A DNA stretch of 64,000 nt from Phellopilus nigrolimitatus (lineage: Eukaryota > Basidiomycota > Agaricomycetes > Hymenochaetales > Hymenochaetaceae). The position numbers and the translations under genes are program-made. Below, one piece after another: positions 31,691 through 44,410 of the stretch (position 1 is the first letter of the stretch; every line of letters starts with the position of its first letter). The DNA lies in contig JAJOHG010000040.1 of assembly GCA_021029095.1 (NCBI GenBank), positions 228,217-292,216 on the forward strand. The letters are read 5' to 3'. The notes under the pieces are model-generated. The model was not told the DNA's origin and searched no databases. It saw only the letters and a program-made list of their open reading frames with translations.

Positions 31691-32860
31691 CCAGTTCCAA
31701 GATATCTTTTTTAAGGAGAATTTGCAGCTGATTGCGCTGCGGCCAGCTCATCATCTGTGTCACGTCCGCGTGTCGTGACGCCGCATGGTCCCGATCATTC
31801 CTCTCCCGTCGACGACGACTCCGATCTGAGCACGATGGCGAGCGTGTACATCTTAGGGACCGAACTGCACGGGTGTCCATGTCTTTTTGGAATCTAGCCC
31901 GAGAATCGTGTCCGCTGGAACTTTCACAACGCCAAACTTCGTCACGCCACAAGCACACTGCGTCCACTGTTGGTAGTCCATCCCGAGATCCTTTTGTCGT
32001 GTGGCATGTTTCGATGAAAAGAAATGAGACATCATACAGTTGGTGTAAGGCTAGATTTGACCGCTCGATCTACGGCGAAGTTGCCTACCGTCTCAACATC
32101 TACCGTTCTTCCGATCGTTGACTGGTTTCTTTGCATTCCCCTGACTTGAGTCATGCATTTTCTTCTTGCTGAAAGGTGGTCCATCAACGTGGCTTCACTT
32201 AAGTGGATACCTTACTCTGTTGATATATGTGTCAGCCTTCATTTCTCTAGGTCTTACTTTTCTTACCATCGCCTCGAGCTGAAGCGGTACTGAGGCTCCT
32301 TCCAAGGTCCGGATGACAATGTCCACCATACTCGACGGATTTTTTGCTACTTCGGCGTACTCTTATGTGTGTGCAACCACTCCCCTGTTTTCACGCTCAA
32401 CACCTGTCAAACTCTTAACATGAGCTTTGCGGCCGATGTTTTCTCTCGCCTTCTCGTCGGTCCACTAGGGCAAAATCTTAGAACGTTAAACATGGGGAAT
32501 TACTGTTTTCTTGATGCAGTGTTCGTGTTTCTGTGAAGCAAGAGATGGTCGTGTAAACCCATATGGCCTATCAAAACTTAAAGGAGAGGATCAACGCAAC
32601 GAGCGCCGTCGATGCGGCCAGCGCAAGTAATAAGCCCAGCGCAAATGAAGAAATCGAACATCACATGAAGACGACTTGCGATCCCATTTTCCCAACCTTC
32701 AAGCTCTGCTGCGCTCTTCGATAAGCGCTCATATCTGTAATTATCTGTGAATGGCATTTGAATTCGGATGATAAGGTTTGTCGTGACTGCTGTCTTCTGA
32801 AGCGTATTCACTCAGATAACCCAGTGAAGAGCTCGCTGACGTGGATGAGGACGGCTTTAA

Positions 32861-35681
32861 TATGTCGCGACCACATGGTCACTTTGAGAGCCCTATCATC
32901 GAGTTTTGCCTTCTTGATGTACTCTTTTATTTGCCGTACTGCAACGGGCGATGATGACCATGTGTCTAGCAATGACGTGCTGGAAGTTCTCAAACTTTAC
33001 GAGTGTAGGTGGCGTGCGTCGGAAGTCATATGTAGACGTCTCGTCTTTTGGTGTGTGTTTGTTGTCTTCCTCCGGTCTTGATGTTAATCTCTTCACCCGA
33101 GATCCTCAGATACGGCTCGACCATCAGTCTCTATCAATGCGAACGTTTGAACCTCGTTTGTCAGAACCTCCGATTTCACTATCCAAGTTTTCACCGTAAA
33201 GTGTATGGTATACATTGCTTCAGAGTATGTCATAGCTTTAACTGATCTTCTGATATTACTCCAGTGCTGGAATTCATTTATGACTCACTCACGAATGTGT
33301 TCGATGCTTTACATAATGCGCTGCTTGCCTTTATCTTTGGGATTGCTCCCAGCTTTACCCACAACTTATGAGGATGCGGTGAGGTCCGAAGACGCCATTG
33401 TAAGACAGTCAACGTCTCTGAAATCACCTTTTCCCCTCATTCAAACTCTCTACAACTGTGTAGTTCTCGTGGCAAGAGAATACACAATGATAAAGTCTAT
33501 TCGGATACCGCGTCGAGTATGTTAACCTGAGGATCCGCAGACTGTCCTGGACGCTATCTAGATGGACTGGATGGACTGGGACGATGATCCTCCAGCGGAA
33601 TAGGTGCCGCTTCTGCATCATAAAGATCCTTGATGACCATCATATTTTGCTTGCTTGTTCCGCTTATTTGATTTCTGTGAATGCGAGAGGCTGAAGACTA
33701 ATCGCGCCAAAAATATCACAGGTCCTGCCGTACCGGAGATCTTGACAATATTCTAAGGCGTCCCTAGGACCAATTAGTAGCTCGTCTCGACCGGTGACTT
33801 TCCCTAGACAGGATCACGTCCGCGTCTCTGATCCCCTGTGCTTAGTTATGAGTTGCAGGACGTTCAAATAATTGTATTAAAGATTATTCTTGCTCGCGAG
33901 TACTAACTCCGATTCATGAAAAGGATGGCCTCGAGCATTGGCAGTTCTGGTCTTCAGGTTTCGTACATTATCAAAGAAGGCTCTGGACAATGCTTCTCGT
34001 ATGTATGACGCTCATGCATCTGCCCTATGTCTTCGGTGCTGCAACGTCAAGGATGATTTTGAATACGGTTAAATAATTATATGGTTATATGTTTAAACTG
34101 TGCAAGGACCAGCACCCCAGACCACTCACTAGCGCACTCCTTTGGCAACCGCGTGCTACGGAACGTACATGTGGTGTTTGCGCGGGGGCGGGGTCGTGTC
34201 CGCTTAGTGATCCTCGTGTCAGTCTTGCTGAATTACTCTGTCTATTCTATGTTTCTAAAGCGTACCGTCCGAACCTCGTCGAGCCCGGTGGAAAACAAAT
34301 CAGCCATCGAAACGAGGATGCGTTCCCTGTGTAATTAGTTCGGGCGTTAGCATGCGGAGTAAGATATTGTCCAGAAGATGAAACTGCATATTGAATTTGA
34401 TCTACGGAAATTCGCATTGATCTCACCGGAGTGTGTCACTCCAGTCATCAAAACGAGAGCACTGTAATGAAAACCTTGAAAGAAGTATGCAGCTGCGTAT
34501 GATATGAGATCCAAGTATTCGTGTAGTTTAGGTATGAATCCACAGAGCGACTTCGGACCCTTGTGGTCCATTCTAGTGCCGGAATGCATCAGGACTTGCC
34601 CCACTGCGAAATTCAGTCAGATCAGCAATGGTGCAAGAATGTGCTTGGCAACATCGTCTGTGAGCGCAATCAGTCTCGATTGGGACAGCAACCAAGAGAA
34701 TACAATATCGAGAATGGAAAACATGACGAAATGCAGTATCAGTGATAGATCGGACTCACGGAGGTCGCGGCTAATTGCAAGTTTGATGAGCAGGTCTGTG
34801 CAGACAGGTTTCTTATTTATCTCCAGGATTTTTCCTTTTTCTCAATATTGCGCACCGATGATACTCAGGTTTCAATATTAGATTTGAAACAGCGCGCAAG
34901 GTCGGTTGAGAATACATCTGGACTGCGTCGGAAGACGTGGTTACAGCGTTACGTAACGTTTTTGTAAAGCGATTCTCGCGGCGTTGTGAGGAGCATTAAT
35001 TCTGTTTTGGGAAGCCGGGTGGCTAGTTTGTACACATCACGCGATTCGCGCCTTCGCCTTCAACTCTGGCAGAGCGACGACGGGACGCGATTTAAAATAC
35101 CATGTAGGCTGCGGGCACGTCGATGCCGCATTATTCTGTGTAAATTTTATCTTATTTTTCTTGATTTACTTGTTCATACCGCGGCAGCTGAATGCCGCGT
35201 GGCAAAAAAGGTACGCGACGATGATGCCAGTGATATAATATTAATACCATCACAGTCGCGGTCAAAAAATCCGATTTCCGTTTCCTCTTTCTCTCCTCCT
35301 GCTCTCGTTCCCGCCTCTCCCTTCCTCCTCACTTTCTTTACATCCACGTTCCTTTCCTGACGACGCTCTCGTTTCGACGAGGTCTAGCTGGTTCTCGCCT
35401 CGCCTAACTTTGCTGCGTTCCCCCTTTGCAAGAGGACCGACACATCGTCACTTTGCTCGCCAGACGCTTCAGTTATCGACGCACTTGAACAGCCTCCTTT
35501 AACAGCCTCCTTGAACGCGTCGCGCATCATCGAAGAGCTGTCCGCCATAAGAAAGTGGAAGATCATTAGCCATTTGGCGCGTTCTGCTTTTTCAGATTTC
35601 ACGATCTTCATCAACGATAAGCACTCTTATCATCCACCACCTATCTTCACCGGCCAAGATTTCCGCGTATAATAATCAGAA
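32861..35681. other. Long intergenic stretch, no supported gene
   Basis: Several open frames of 60-125 codons exist (for example 33205-33525 and 34504-34881 plus, 34347-34604 minus), but none shows a known motif or a convincing splice series. A strongly pyrimidine-rich tract at 35275-35360 looks like a promoter element. At 35580-35670 the minus strand encodes EILAGEDRWWMIRVLIVDED, related to the peptide at 25430-25530, probably a remnant of an old duplicated gene. Confidence 0.45.
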
Positions 35682-37201
35682 ATGATTTTCCTTCTTCTGA
35701 CACCTCTTGCGGGATATGTGTCTGCGGTTGCCGCGCATTCCGGTACGTCTACAAGACATGTTGTACTTTTCGTCAGTTTTTGACATTATCTTAATTCAGC
35801 CCTTTGGGATCCATCAATGTGGGGATTCAATGTCACGGCCAAGACCTTTTCGTATGATAATAGGCCCGTTGTCCCTCTTCAACAGATGACCTTCGAGAAA
35901 TGGTGGTTCGTGAGTAAAATATGCGCCCATACCCGTACAAATATTTGGGCTCATAATTTATATAGCACGGTCATCTCAGTTATCCCCCTCCGGACAATAC
36001 CTTTCTCGAGGTCCCTGCAGGCAAGGTCATGAACACTGAGATCGCTTGTGACAAGGGCGCGACTACCTTGTTCGCATCGTCTCCAGGCGGTAACATCCAG
36101 AGCGGCAACAATCCGTGTCCTGGTTCGCCGACGCTAGGCATTCCATGCTATTAACGAGGCCGACACACGCGGCTGCGCGCTCGCAATCACTCACCAGAGC
36201 GATGTGAGCGCTGTCAAGCCGCAGGACTTCACCATCTTCAGCACGAATCACACGTGCGTCTGGAACCGCTGGACGGACTTTGCGGTCCCCGCCGCCATGC
36301 CCGCGTGTCCTGCGGGCGGCTGCATCTGTGCGTTCTTCTGGATCCACGCTGCGGACGCGGGCTCGGAGCAGATCTTCATGAACGGCTACCGTTGCAACGT
36401 CACCGGTGCATCTGCGCAGACGCCCATTGCGACCTCCCGCCTCGCTCGCCGCTGCGGTGCGGACCCGGACTTTGGCAAGCCAGACGCGGCGCCGTGGAAC
36501 TGTACGTACGGCGCGAAACAGCCTATTTACTGGATGCAGACGGAGGGCAACACGTTCTTCGAGGGCGCCCACGCGCCGCCGTTTTACAACGACCTGTACG
36601 GCTTTCCTGACGGCGCGCAGGAGGATATTTTCGAGGACTCGCAGCTGCCCGTTTTCGATCAGGCGGGCAAGCAGACCTGGCTTTACTACGCTCGGAAATG
36701 GTGGGGCGACGACAGCAGCGATCGTAACGCCTACCGTCTCCAGCGGTTGGCCGACAACGACGAGGTGCGCCCCCCGCAGGCACGACGGGAGCCGCAAGCG
36801 GCTCTTCTAGCTTGAGCTCGAGCTCGTCTTCACCCTCCTCTTCTTCGAGCTCAAGCGAATCTTCGCTTTCTTCCTCTTCCAGCTCGGACTCGAGCAAATC
36901 TTCACTTTCTCCCTCTTCAAGCAAGAGCTCAATTGCGAAAAATGAGGCTACGCTGGTTGCCGAGTCCTCATCTCCACCGGCTCCGTCGTCGTCGCCGAGC
37001 TCGAGCACTTCTGCGGTCGAGTCGCAGTCAACCACAAACCAGCAGTGGTACGTATCTCCTGCAGTACTCTCCAAGCTTGACATCGCCTGACTGTCGTCGC
37101 CTTTGCTCTCTTGTATTTTACAGCCGTAGCAGAAGTAAGAAGCGTTCTCTTGGCGCGCACAAGCGGCTGAGCAAAAGGCATTTAAATGACCTTTGGCTCT
37201 G
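35682..37201 (+). CDS. AA14-like lytic polysaccharide monooxygenase with Ser-rich tail (frame breaks)
   Basis: This is a secreted copper enzyme resembling the AA14 family, thought to cleave recalcitrant xylan or cellulose-associated chains oxidatively. The start at 35682 gives a signal peptide ([18 protein letters not shown]) cleaved before His, the expected copper-brace residue of mature [14 protein letters not shown], encoded across an intron. FEKWWF, an intron, then HGHLSYPPP (second His) follow. The core continues with [41 protein letters not shown] and [13 protein letters not shown] 60-residue Ser tail (about 36812-36930) and a basic final exon ending HLNDLWL follow. Frame changes are needed: one extra base near 36133, and at least one more, probably two, between about 36660 and 36770, where the linker changes frame. 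No intron of plausible length explains them. It is either a recent pseudogene or contains sequence errors. Confidence 0.65.
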
Positions 37202-39916
37202 AGTACCGCGCCAGGTCCCGCAGCTCCGCTCCTCGCCGCGCTAAGTATACCCATATCCCATACCATCTCAACGCGCGTAAATCTGCTCATCCTCGATGTA
37301 GTCGTGTCCACCGATAAGTTCTCTGGGTCTTTTTTCCACATTCATCTCTTCTCGGTCATCTAATCTCAGTCTGTATTCCCTTTCTCTCGGCCTGGCTCCC
37401 CCTATCGTTTCCCCTTCTTGCTGGTCTTTCCCCTTCTGCTCGTGCAGGTATTCTTATCCGGCTTTTTATAGCTCGCGTCTTATCTATCCTGCCTATTCTG
37501 TGTCTGTGACCTACATACCGTTCACCTCCCATCCACGCTTGAATGTCTGAGATGATCCGTGCCTCCCTACTAGATCGGTCTGGTTATCGTCGTGGTAGGC
37601 CTTGTTTCGGAATGCATGTGGGCGTGTTGACTGCGCCACGCAGCTGTATTATACATACTCGAGCTACATTACTCGAAGAAGGGCGTGCCCTGCCTAGCTT
37701 TCGAAATTCAAATCAGAATGATTGCTATCGGGAAAGCTTCGAATCGAGGTATGCGAGAACGTCCCATCACTGGCACGGGCAATTGTAGCAACTGGTGGAG
37801 GTACGACGAACATGAACTTCCAAGACAACCGGCGGCCAAGCTTGAAGGGCAAGCGGGCTGCAGGTTTGTTTCCGCATCAGTTCCAGTAAGGCGTAGAGGA
37901 AAGGCCGCATCTTCTGCTGCTCAAAAACACCTATACTTTTTGAACTCGGATGACACGTTGCGAGCCTTGTCGTTCTTGTTCTCGCGAAGAATGGGTCGAG
38001 CACAAGTACTATTCAGGCGAGCACGTTCCTGCGTTTTCCATGCGTGTATCGTGCAACTTTGGGATACAAAGGATGGTCCTGTCGACGACTCCATATTGGT
38101 GAAGAAGTCGCAGACCGGAGGTAATACAAGTTCATTCGATATATTTTAAAGGGAAGGTCGGCGGACTTCTGCAGTGTCTGAAGGTGACCGCGTCAATATT
38201 TGAGACTAAAAGTTCAGACAGATTCTGTAAAGGTAGTTTGTGTGGTGCGATTAGATGATAAGCAAATATTGCAGTGCTTTATTGCACGGACTGACATTGT
38301 CAATCAACATAATGGTACACCTGCTTAACGTATACTGTCTGGTAATGAGGAAGACTTATTTAGTATAGGTACGCGTACGCCCACTATTCACTAGAATGCC
38401 CGGCATATGCGAGGCAGCGTAATGATTACCTGCGTCGATGCGCGCATGGCGCGATCAATACCCGGATCCTTGGGCACCTAAATATGATCTGCTATTCCGC
38501 TAGATCGCAACAACGGAATGGTCCTAGAAAGTCTTCGGCGGAGTGTCTCCAACGGAAGGAGAATAGCAACAAGGCGGATACAACCCAAGTTTCCCTTTCT
38601 TCTTTCTATCATCATTATTTCTCCTTTCCACTTCCATTTTCTCAAAAGACTCGTCTCGAATAAACTTGTCCGCGCTCACTGCGGGTAGTCACGGCACTGC
38701 AGCGCTCGGGAGGCGGGCGCAACCTCTCGGGTGTTCCAGGCAACAAAAATACGTCAATGCCCGGGTGTTTTTTTTTTTTTCACTGCTGACAGATCGGCAC
38801 CGTGCTACGACCCACTTTCTGACCCATTTCTCTGACTATAACATTTTCTATCTTTCTTTACCTTTCCACTCACTCCCCGTACCACCTCCGATTACACTCC
38901 TCATTATAATTCTACAGCACGAAATATTCTGCACCGCTTAGACATGCATACACCCACAAGCAGCTTCGACTCTCACCGTTTCTATGACCATACCTCGAAT
39001 TATTTTCCTTTCGCTCTAACATGATCTGCATAGGATTCCTAGATAGATACAGACACGCAAGTAACCCTTAGAGTATAGGTAGACCTTTCGCGCGACTTGA
39101 ACTAGCCGGGCACGGCATTCTCTGCTTGGCTTCGAAGTTCGAAGCGGTTTCTTGCAACGGCCATGTTCTCTCCTCGGTGTAGGCGAGGAAGTATCAGCAA
39201 AAGACAAAGATACGGTGGGTGTGGCGACTGACCGAGAAAGCCGGGGTAAAGCGGCCGCAAGACAGTCGCGTTTTGTTCTTTAAATATTACCTCCCGTAAT
39301 CTGTTTTGCATTTCACCTAAGTTTTTTTAATGGCAAGAATTACGGAAGGAGCGAGCTCCCGAATGTTTTGGAATTTTGTTTGATGCGTTGCCACAAGCAC
39401 ATAAAGTTAGCCTGCGAAGCCCGACTCGGAGATCATTGTCAAGAATTAATAAGCGTGTGAAAACGGAAAAGGTTGGCGCCAACCGCCTCGTCGTTGATGC
39501 GATCAAAATGTGTCACATAAACATATAGTCACAAACACAACATAGACATTAATTTGCTATGACTCCTTCTCGACGGTCCGTTCAATCGTGGGTGGCCCAG
39601 CTATCACGATCTGCGATTTCAAGTGACATGACCAAGACCACTGTGAAAACCCAGGCGTGGATGAATGATTATCCCTATAATTGGTGCGTGCCAGGAATCC
39701 GTGTCCTAATGTGCCCAAATCTTACCAGGCTGGAACAGCCAACAGTCCGTGACCCGGACGGCTGTCCCCACATGATACAATTAAAATGCGGGGCAATGGT
39801 CATGGAACAACCGATCATCCAGGTGGGGATGCGTTTATAAGAGGACCTACTGAAGCAGACGATGAGGCACATCGAGCTGGGCTACACTCTATCTGTCTTT
39901 CAGTGGTTGTTTCACC
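37202..39916. other. Intergenic, no supported gene
   Basis: A run of T (about 38768-38781) and a pyrimidine-rich tract (about 38590-38650) are visible. Open frames such as 37685-38149 have no recognisable domain. The last few hundred bases are the upstream region of the homogentisate dioxygenase gene. Confidence 0.45.
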
Positions 39917-42147
39917 ATGTCTCTCTCTCGCTTCGTCTTAGCCAGGAAAGCGCTCAGGTCATCGAGCTTGAGGGCCTTGGTGGCCGGGCAGTCTCATCCC
40001 ACTTCGAAACTCAACGCGTCGCGTGGTTCGTCGCGTGGTTGTTTGGTGATCCCGACGTTGCATTCGATTCCAAATAGGATACTGACATATTTGATCAAAA
40101 AAGCTGGACTCAAGAAGATCCTACAACAACGCAGCGGCATCTGGCGCCACTGCATCTGGGGCTTTCGCTGTCCAACCTGCCGCGAAAGACCCTTATTCGT
40201 ACCAAGTCGGCTTTGGAAACCGCTTCGCATCAGAGGCAGTGTAAGTGCGTCTCTTTGTACAATGATACCGAAGCCGAAAACAAGACATCGCTAACGTTTT
40301 GATACAATACAGCCCTGGGACTCTGCCATACGCACAGAATAGTCCTCAGAAAGTTAAGTATGACTTGTACGCAGAGCAGGTACGTTACTTAACCTACTTT
40401 CGTCATTGGATTCCCAGCTTCTGACTATTTAACAAGTTGACGGGCACGTCATTTATCGCCCCTCGTGCAGAGAATCAGAACGCGTATGTGTGCTCAACCA
40501 CACGGCGTCCGGGGTGTGCTCGACTCACACTGCTCCATATCATCCCAGGTGGCTCTATCGCATTCGGCCTGCGGTCGCGCATCAAGGCTTCACGAAACTT
40601 CCTGGAAATCCAGACGTGCATACTCTTTCCACTTATGATGAATTTGGCCCGCTAACCCAGACACCTCCTAGCTTGAGAACAACTTCTCGCCGGGCAATCC
40701 GCGCGTGCACACCTCGCCGACACAACAGGCCTGGCACCCCATCGACATCCCATCGTCCGGCAAAGTCAACTTCGTCGACGGCCTAAAGACGATGATGGGC
40801 AATGGCGACCCCACGTTGCGTGAGGGCCTTGCGATCCACATGTACGCTGCAAACACGTCAATGGAGAATACGGCATTCTGCAACAACGACGGAGATCTTA
40901 TGATCCTTCCGCAGCAGGGTCGCCTGGATGTGCAGACAGAGATGGGCAAAATCATGGTTCGCCCGGGAGAACTGCTCGTCATTCAACGCGGTCTTCGATT
41001 CAGAGTGGCCCTTCCTGATGGACCGTCTCGCGGGTGTGAGTCCTTTAAATAGCTATCTGTCTATCATGCCGAAGTTGACATTCAGCTTCTCAGATATTCA
41101 GGAGATATATGGTTCTCATTTTGAGCTTCCCCAACTCGGACCTCTTGGAGCGAATGGTCTTGCCAATGCACGTGATTTTGAACACCCAGTCGCGAGTTTC
41201 GATATCGACCAGTCGCCTTGGGATATCGTATACAAGTAAGACTATTTTCCCGTTCCTTTACTGGCTCAATAATGACACGATGTACAGAGTATGTGGGGAG
41301 CTTCATATCTGCAAGCAGGAACACACTCCATTTGATGTCGTTGCTTGGCATGGGAAGTGCGTCCTTTCATTTTTTATCCCTTTATTCAAAATTCTGATAT
41401 ATATTTTAAGCTACGTCCCTTATAAGTACGCGCTGGAGAAATTCATAAACGTCGGCTCAATTTCCAAAGACCACATGGACCCATCCATTTTCTGCGTGCT
41501 CACGGCTAAATCGAAGACCCCCGGTGCTCCTCTTGCGGATTTGCTTATCTTCAGTCCGCGTTGGGACGTTGCGTCACAAACTTACAGGCCTCCCGTGCGT
41601 TTAGAACGAAGTTAGAAGTTCTGTTTGTGCTGACAATCGGGCTGCACAGTACTACCATCGTAATGCGGCCACGGAATTCATGGGTCTGCTGTACGGCACT
41701 TACGGTGGACGCTCAGACGAGTTCATGCCTGGATCGTGCTCGTACGAAACTGGATTTTGCCCACATGGTGTGTCGTATGATGAATTCAAGGCGGCGACGG
41801 AGGGCGAACTAGCGCCTATGCGCATCAGCGAAGGCTCTATCGGTATGTCTGAATCCATTTTACCATTTCGTCGATGACTCTTCTCTGATATACCTATGTC
41901 TCCCTCGCAGCAATCATGTTCGAATCGAGCATGATCTTTACGCTGACTGACTATGCGATGAAGTCACCTAAGCGTCACGGTGCGTCCATGTTATTCCCTG
42001 AAAAGGCTGAGACTGATGGCGTACTGTCTTCAAGAGCACGAGCCGAAGATGTGGGATAACCTCAAAGGCCAGTTCGTGAATCATCTCCCGCAGGTTAATG
42101 CAGACCTCAAGGCTGCTGGTCTTCCTCCGCTCGGATACAAGAAATAA
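39917..42147 (+). CDS. hgd: Homogentisate 1,2-dioxygenase with probable mitochondrial presequence
   Basis: This enzyme opens the ring of homogentisate with O2 to maleylacetoacetate in tyrosine/phenylalanine catabolism. The core is complete across about ten exons: [84 protein letters not shown] and [19 protein letters not shown]. The Fe-binding [12 protein letters not shown] (His and Glu) and [10 protein letters not shown] (His) follow, ending PLGYKK at 42147. No ATG precedes the core in its own exon. The best start is 39917 ([20 protein letters not shown]), joined by a 58-nt intron (40046-40103, with a tactgac branch site) to [14 protein letters not shown]. That leader is Arg-rich, lacks acids and contains RRSY, a typical matrix-protease site. 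Most described enzymes are cytosolic, so this leader is unusual. All splice phases agree. Confidence 0.9.
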
Positions 42148-43471
42148 GCGCATACTTCCTCGATACGCGTTAACTGACGTAGTTCAATCTGGAGAGGAGT
42201 TGCGGCTTCTATGATCTTAGCTTTTCGCAACCAATAACCGAAGTGTTTTTGTAATTTACGATCTCATTATTTATGTATGTGACCCTGTGGCTGGCCAGTG
42301 AGCAGGGCGTAGTTTCCTAATAAGATAGCGAACACATTTATCATAAATATTCTGGCTATTGGATGTCTCGGAAGTCAAGTAGAAGAAAGTATAATGGCGC
42401 GCTCCTCACAAATATTTTATTCTGCATGGCATGATAATTTGGTATAAAACTGAACAGCTCCGTCGTCAGAAAGAATAATATATTGTTGGATCACGAAATT
42501 TGAAAAGTTCTCATAGTTGAAATGCTTGTCGTAATGCTAAAGTCAGTACCTCCTTGGATTCGGCTGAGCATGCTCTCCGGACCCGTGAAGTACGTCCATG
42601 ACCACTGCCATTAACCCTGGGTTGTCGTTGTAAGTAAGAATTGACTAACTTCGATGTAGAGCGAACTTAGAACGCATACCTGTCTCAACTTTCACGTTCG
42701 TGGTAAAGGCGCAGAGCGTCCAGCATGCGTTACACCATATTGCGGGTGCGTCTGTAGTGAGCATCTTCACTTCTTCATGGCCTCGGTGGCCGTGCTTGCA
42801 CCTGCGGAACGGGTGTTTACTGTTTGGATTCCAAAGGCACATTTGTTTTTGTCTGAGCGGGAGGTGATGTTTGCAGGAAGTGTTTAAAAGATGATTTGAA
42901 CAGAGTCGAACAGCATAATAAGAGGCATATTATAAGAACAGCCGCACAGCGTAAAGGATCATTTGAGAAACAAACAACTTTGCTGGGAAAGTCATGACGT
43001 AAGAAAGTTGAGTAGCAAAGACGCTGGCGCGCTGTTTGGCTTCTTGCTTCTATGTTAAAACGTTGTTACATAAGCGAACGCTGTACTTGAACTCTCTTCA
43101 CTTAACTTGGTGTAGAATGTTCGTGCCCAGCTGCTCGAATTCAGTGTTATGTGAGGAGGGCGGGACAGCGGAATGCACCTTCTAGGTTTAATACTTGTCT
43201 TTCGAGCTTTGCATTTGAGGTCTACACGGATACAGTTCATACATACAATGCCTATATTTGGCTCCCACGAGCTATGCCTTGTTCGATCCGCCGTCGCTGC
43301 GGTCGTGCGCACCTCCATCTGGTTTGCATATGTGGCGACGAAGCGTCGAAAATGAGTATAAGTTAATTACCTACTCACCTTCGTGACGCCACAGGCCAGG
43401 CTCATATCCCCGACTTTTCCTTACAGACAGTGTACATATTTTGTTCTGGTCGGATATTCAGCTCTGCTTTC
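42148..43471. other. Intergenic, no supported gene
   Basis: A short minus-strand frame at 42645-42842 is Cys/His-rich (RRCKHGHRGHEE, then WCNACWTLC), but it is isolated and I recognise no family. The rest is unremarkable. The region holds the 3' flank of the dioxygenase and the promoter of the DUF4112 gene. Confidence 0.45.
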
Positions 43472-44410
43472 ATGGCGAAGAAAACATCGAAGAACGCGGG
43501 GAATCCGAAGGGAAAGCCAGCCAAGAAAAACCAGAAGATCGCGATGACTCTCGCAGATAAGCTTGTCGGCGAGCGCGCGGAGAAGGTCGCGACAAAATAC
43601 GAGACGCTCGACCCTCAATGGGCAGAGAACAGAGAGACAGGAAAACGCGAGCTTGTGAGTGTTATAAAGCTTTGACGTTGTCGTGGGGAGCCTTGACTGT
43701 GGCACTCGAAATCCTCTTATAAAGATGCTCATGGTTTTATTCATCATGCTTGCGTCCCTTAGCGTCCTCTCCCTAAAGGACTATCAAAGAAAGACCAAAA
43801 GATTCTGCGCAAGGTCCGCAAGCGTGCGCGCTCCCTTGACTATGGCCTAGGCTCGTGCTGTGGAAGGCCGATCGGATGGACCGCTTTAATCGGTATGCCT
43901 GTTGAAAATACACATGTCTTCCTATATATATATGTATGTATTCAACTCGTTTCCTCACAGGTGCCATCCCTGGAGTCGAATTTGCCGACATAATCCTGGG
44001 GACATGTCTCGTCAATCTAAAGGCGAGGAAAGCAGAGTCAGTGTCATTCCGCTCTTCCCTTCGCCACCAATTCGCCCACCACCGATACTCCTGCCGAATT
44101 TCGCTGACATCTCTAACCACACAGCGTTCCTTTCTCCATGTCGCTTAAGATGTTCGGGCGGCAAGTCCTCTCTACCGGAGTCGGGTCCGTGCCCGTCGCA
44201 GGCGACTTCTTCATCGCATGGTACCGCGCGAACTCGCGCAACTCGTTTCAGCTGGAAGCATTCCTCGAGAAGCGCGGCCTGGACAACCTGGCGGACATCG
44301 AAGCGAAGGGTGGAGACGTCGAGAGAGCCATAAATATTGGCATAGATGCTGCGTACGCGGAATTGGAAGGGAGAGAAGTGGAAGAGGACTCATCTTGTAG
44401 GTGCTGGTAA
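43472..44410 (+). CDS. DUF4112 domain protein
   Basis: This is a small protein of the DUF4112 family, widespread in fungi and bacteria and without an established function. The start at 43472 gives MAKKTSKNAGNPKGKPAKKN, a very basic leader. Three introns follow (after about 43656, 43892 and 44034). The conserved domain shows DYGLGSCCGRPIGWTALI, then GAIPGVEFADIILGTCLVNL, and FGRQVLSTGVGSVPVAGDFF, followed by AWYRANSRNSFQLEAFLEKR. Gly-Pro-rich hydrophobic pairs like these are typical of the family and suggest membrane-associated hairpins. It ends SSCRCW at 44410, a Cys-rich end that might be lipidated. All junctions are in phase. Confidence 0.85.

Larger units (their letters stand above)
27841..32860. 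repeat. Zinc-finger cassette copy 3 (diverged, same orientation as copy 2)
   Basis: About 5 kb aligns collinearly with 20387-25390 but with many substitutions and indels. It is clearly older than the split between copies 1 and 2. It contains the third zinc-finger gene and a degenerate companion locus. Confidence 0.85.

Noticed and set aside
10462..32860. Cassette as a classical DNA transposon or LTR element
   Set aside because: No transposase, integrase or reverse transcriptase frames, no terminal inverted or direct repeats, and no target-site duplication could be found at the edges.
34347..34881. Possible membrane protein or terpene synthase exon on the minus strand
   Set aside because: Short hydrophobic stretches and a DIVFSW string were tempting, but no metal-binding motif, splice series or second conserved block could be found.
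36063..36797. 244-codon minus-strand frame
   Set aside because: It lies antisense to the AA14-like gene, whose plus-strand frame carries clear family motifs. It is a shadow frame of GC-rich codons.
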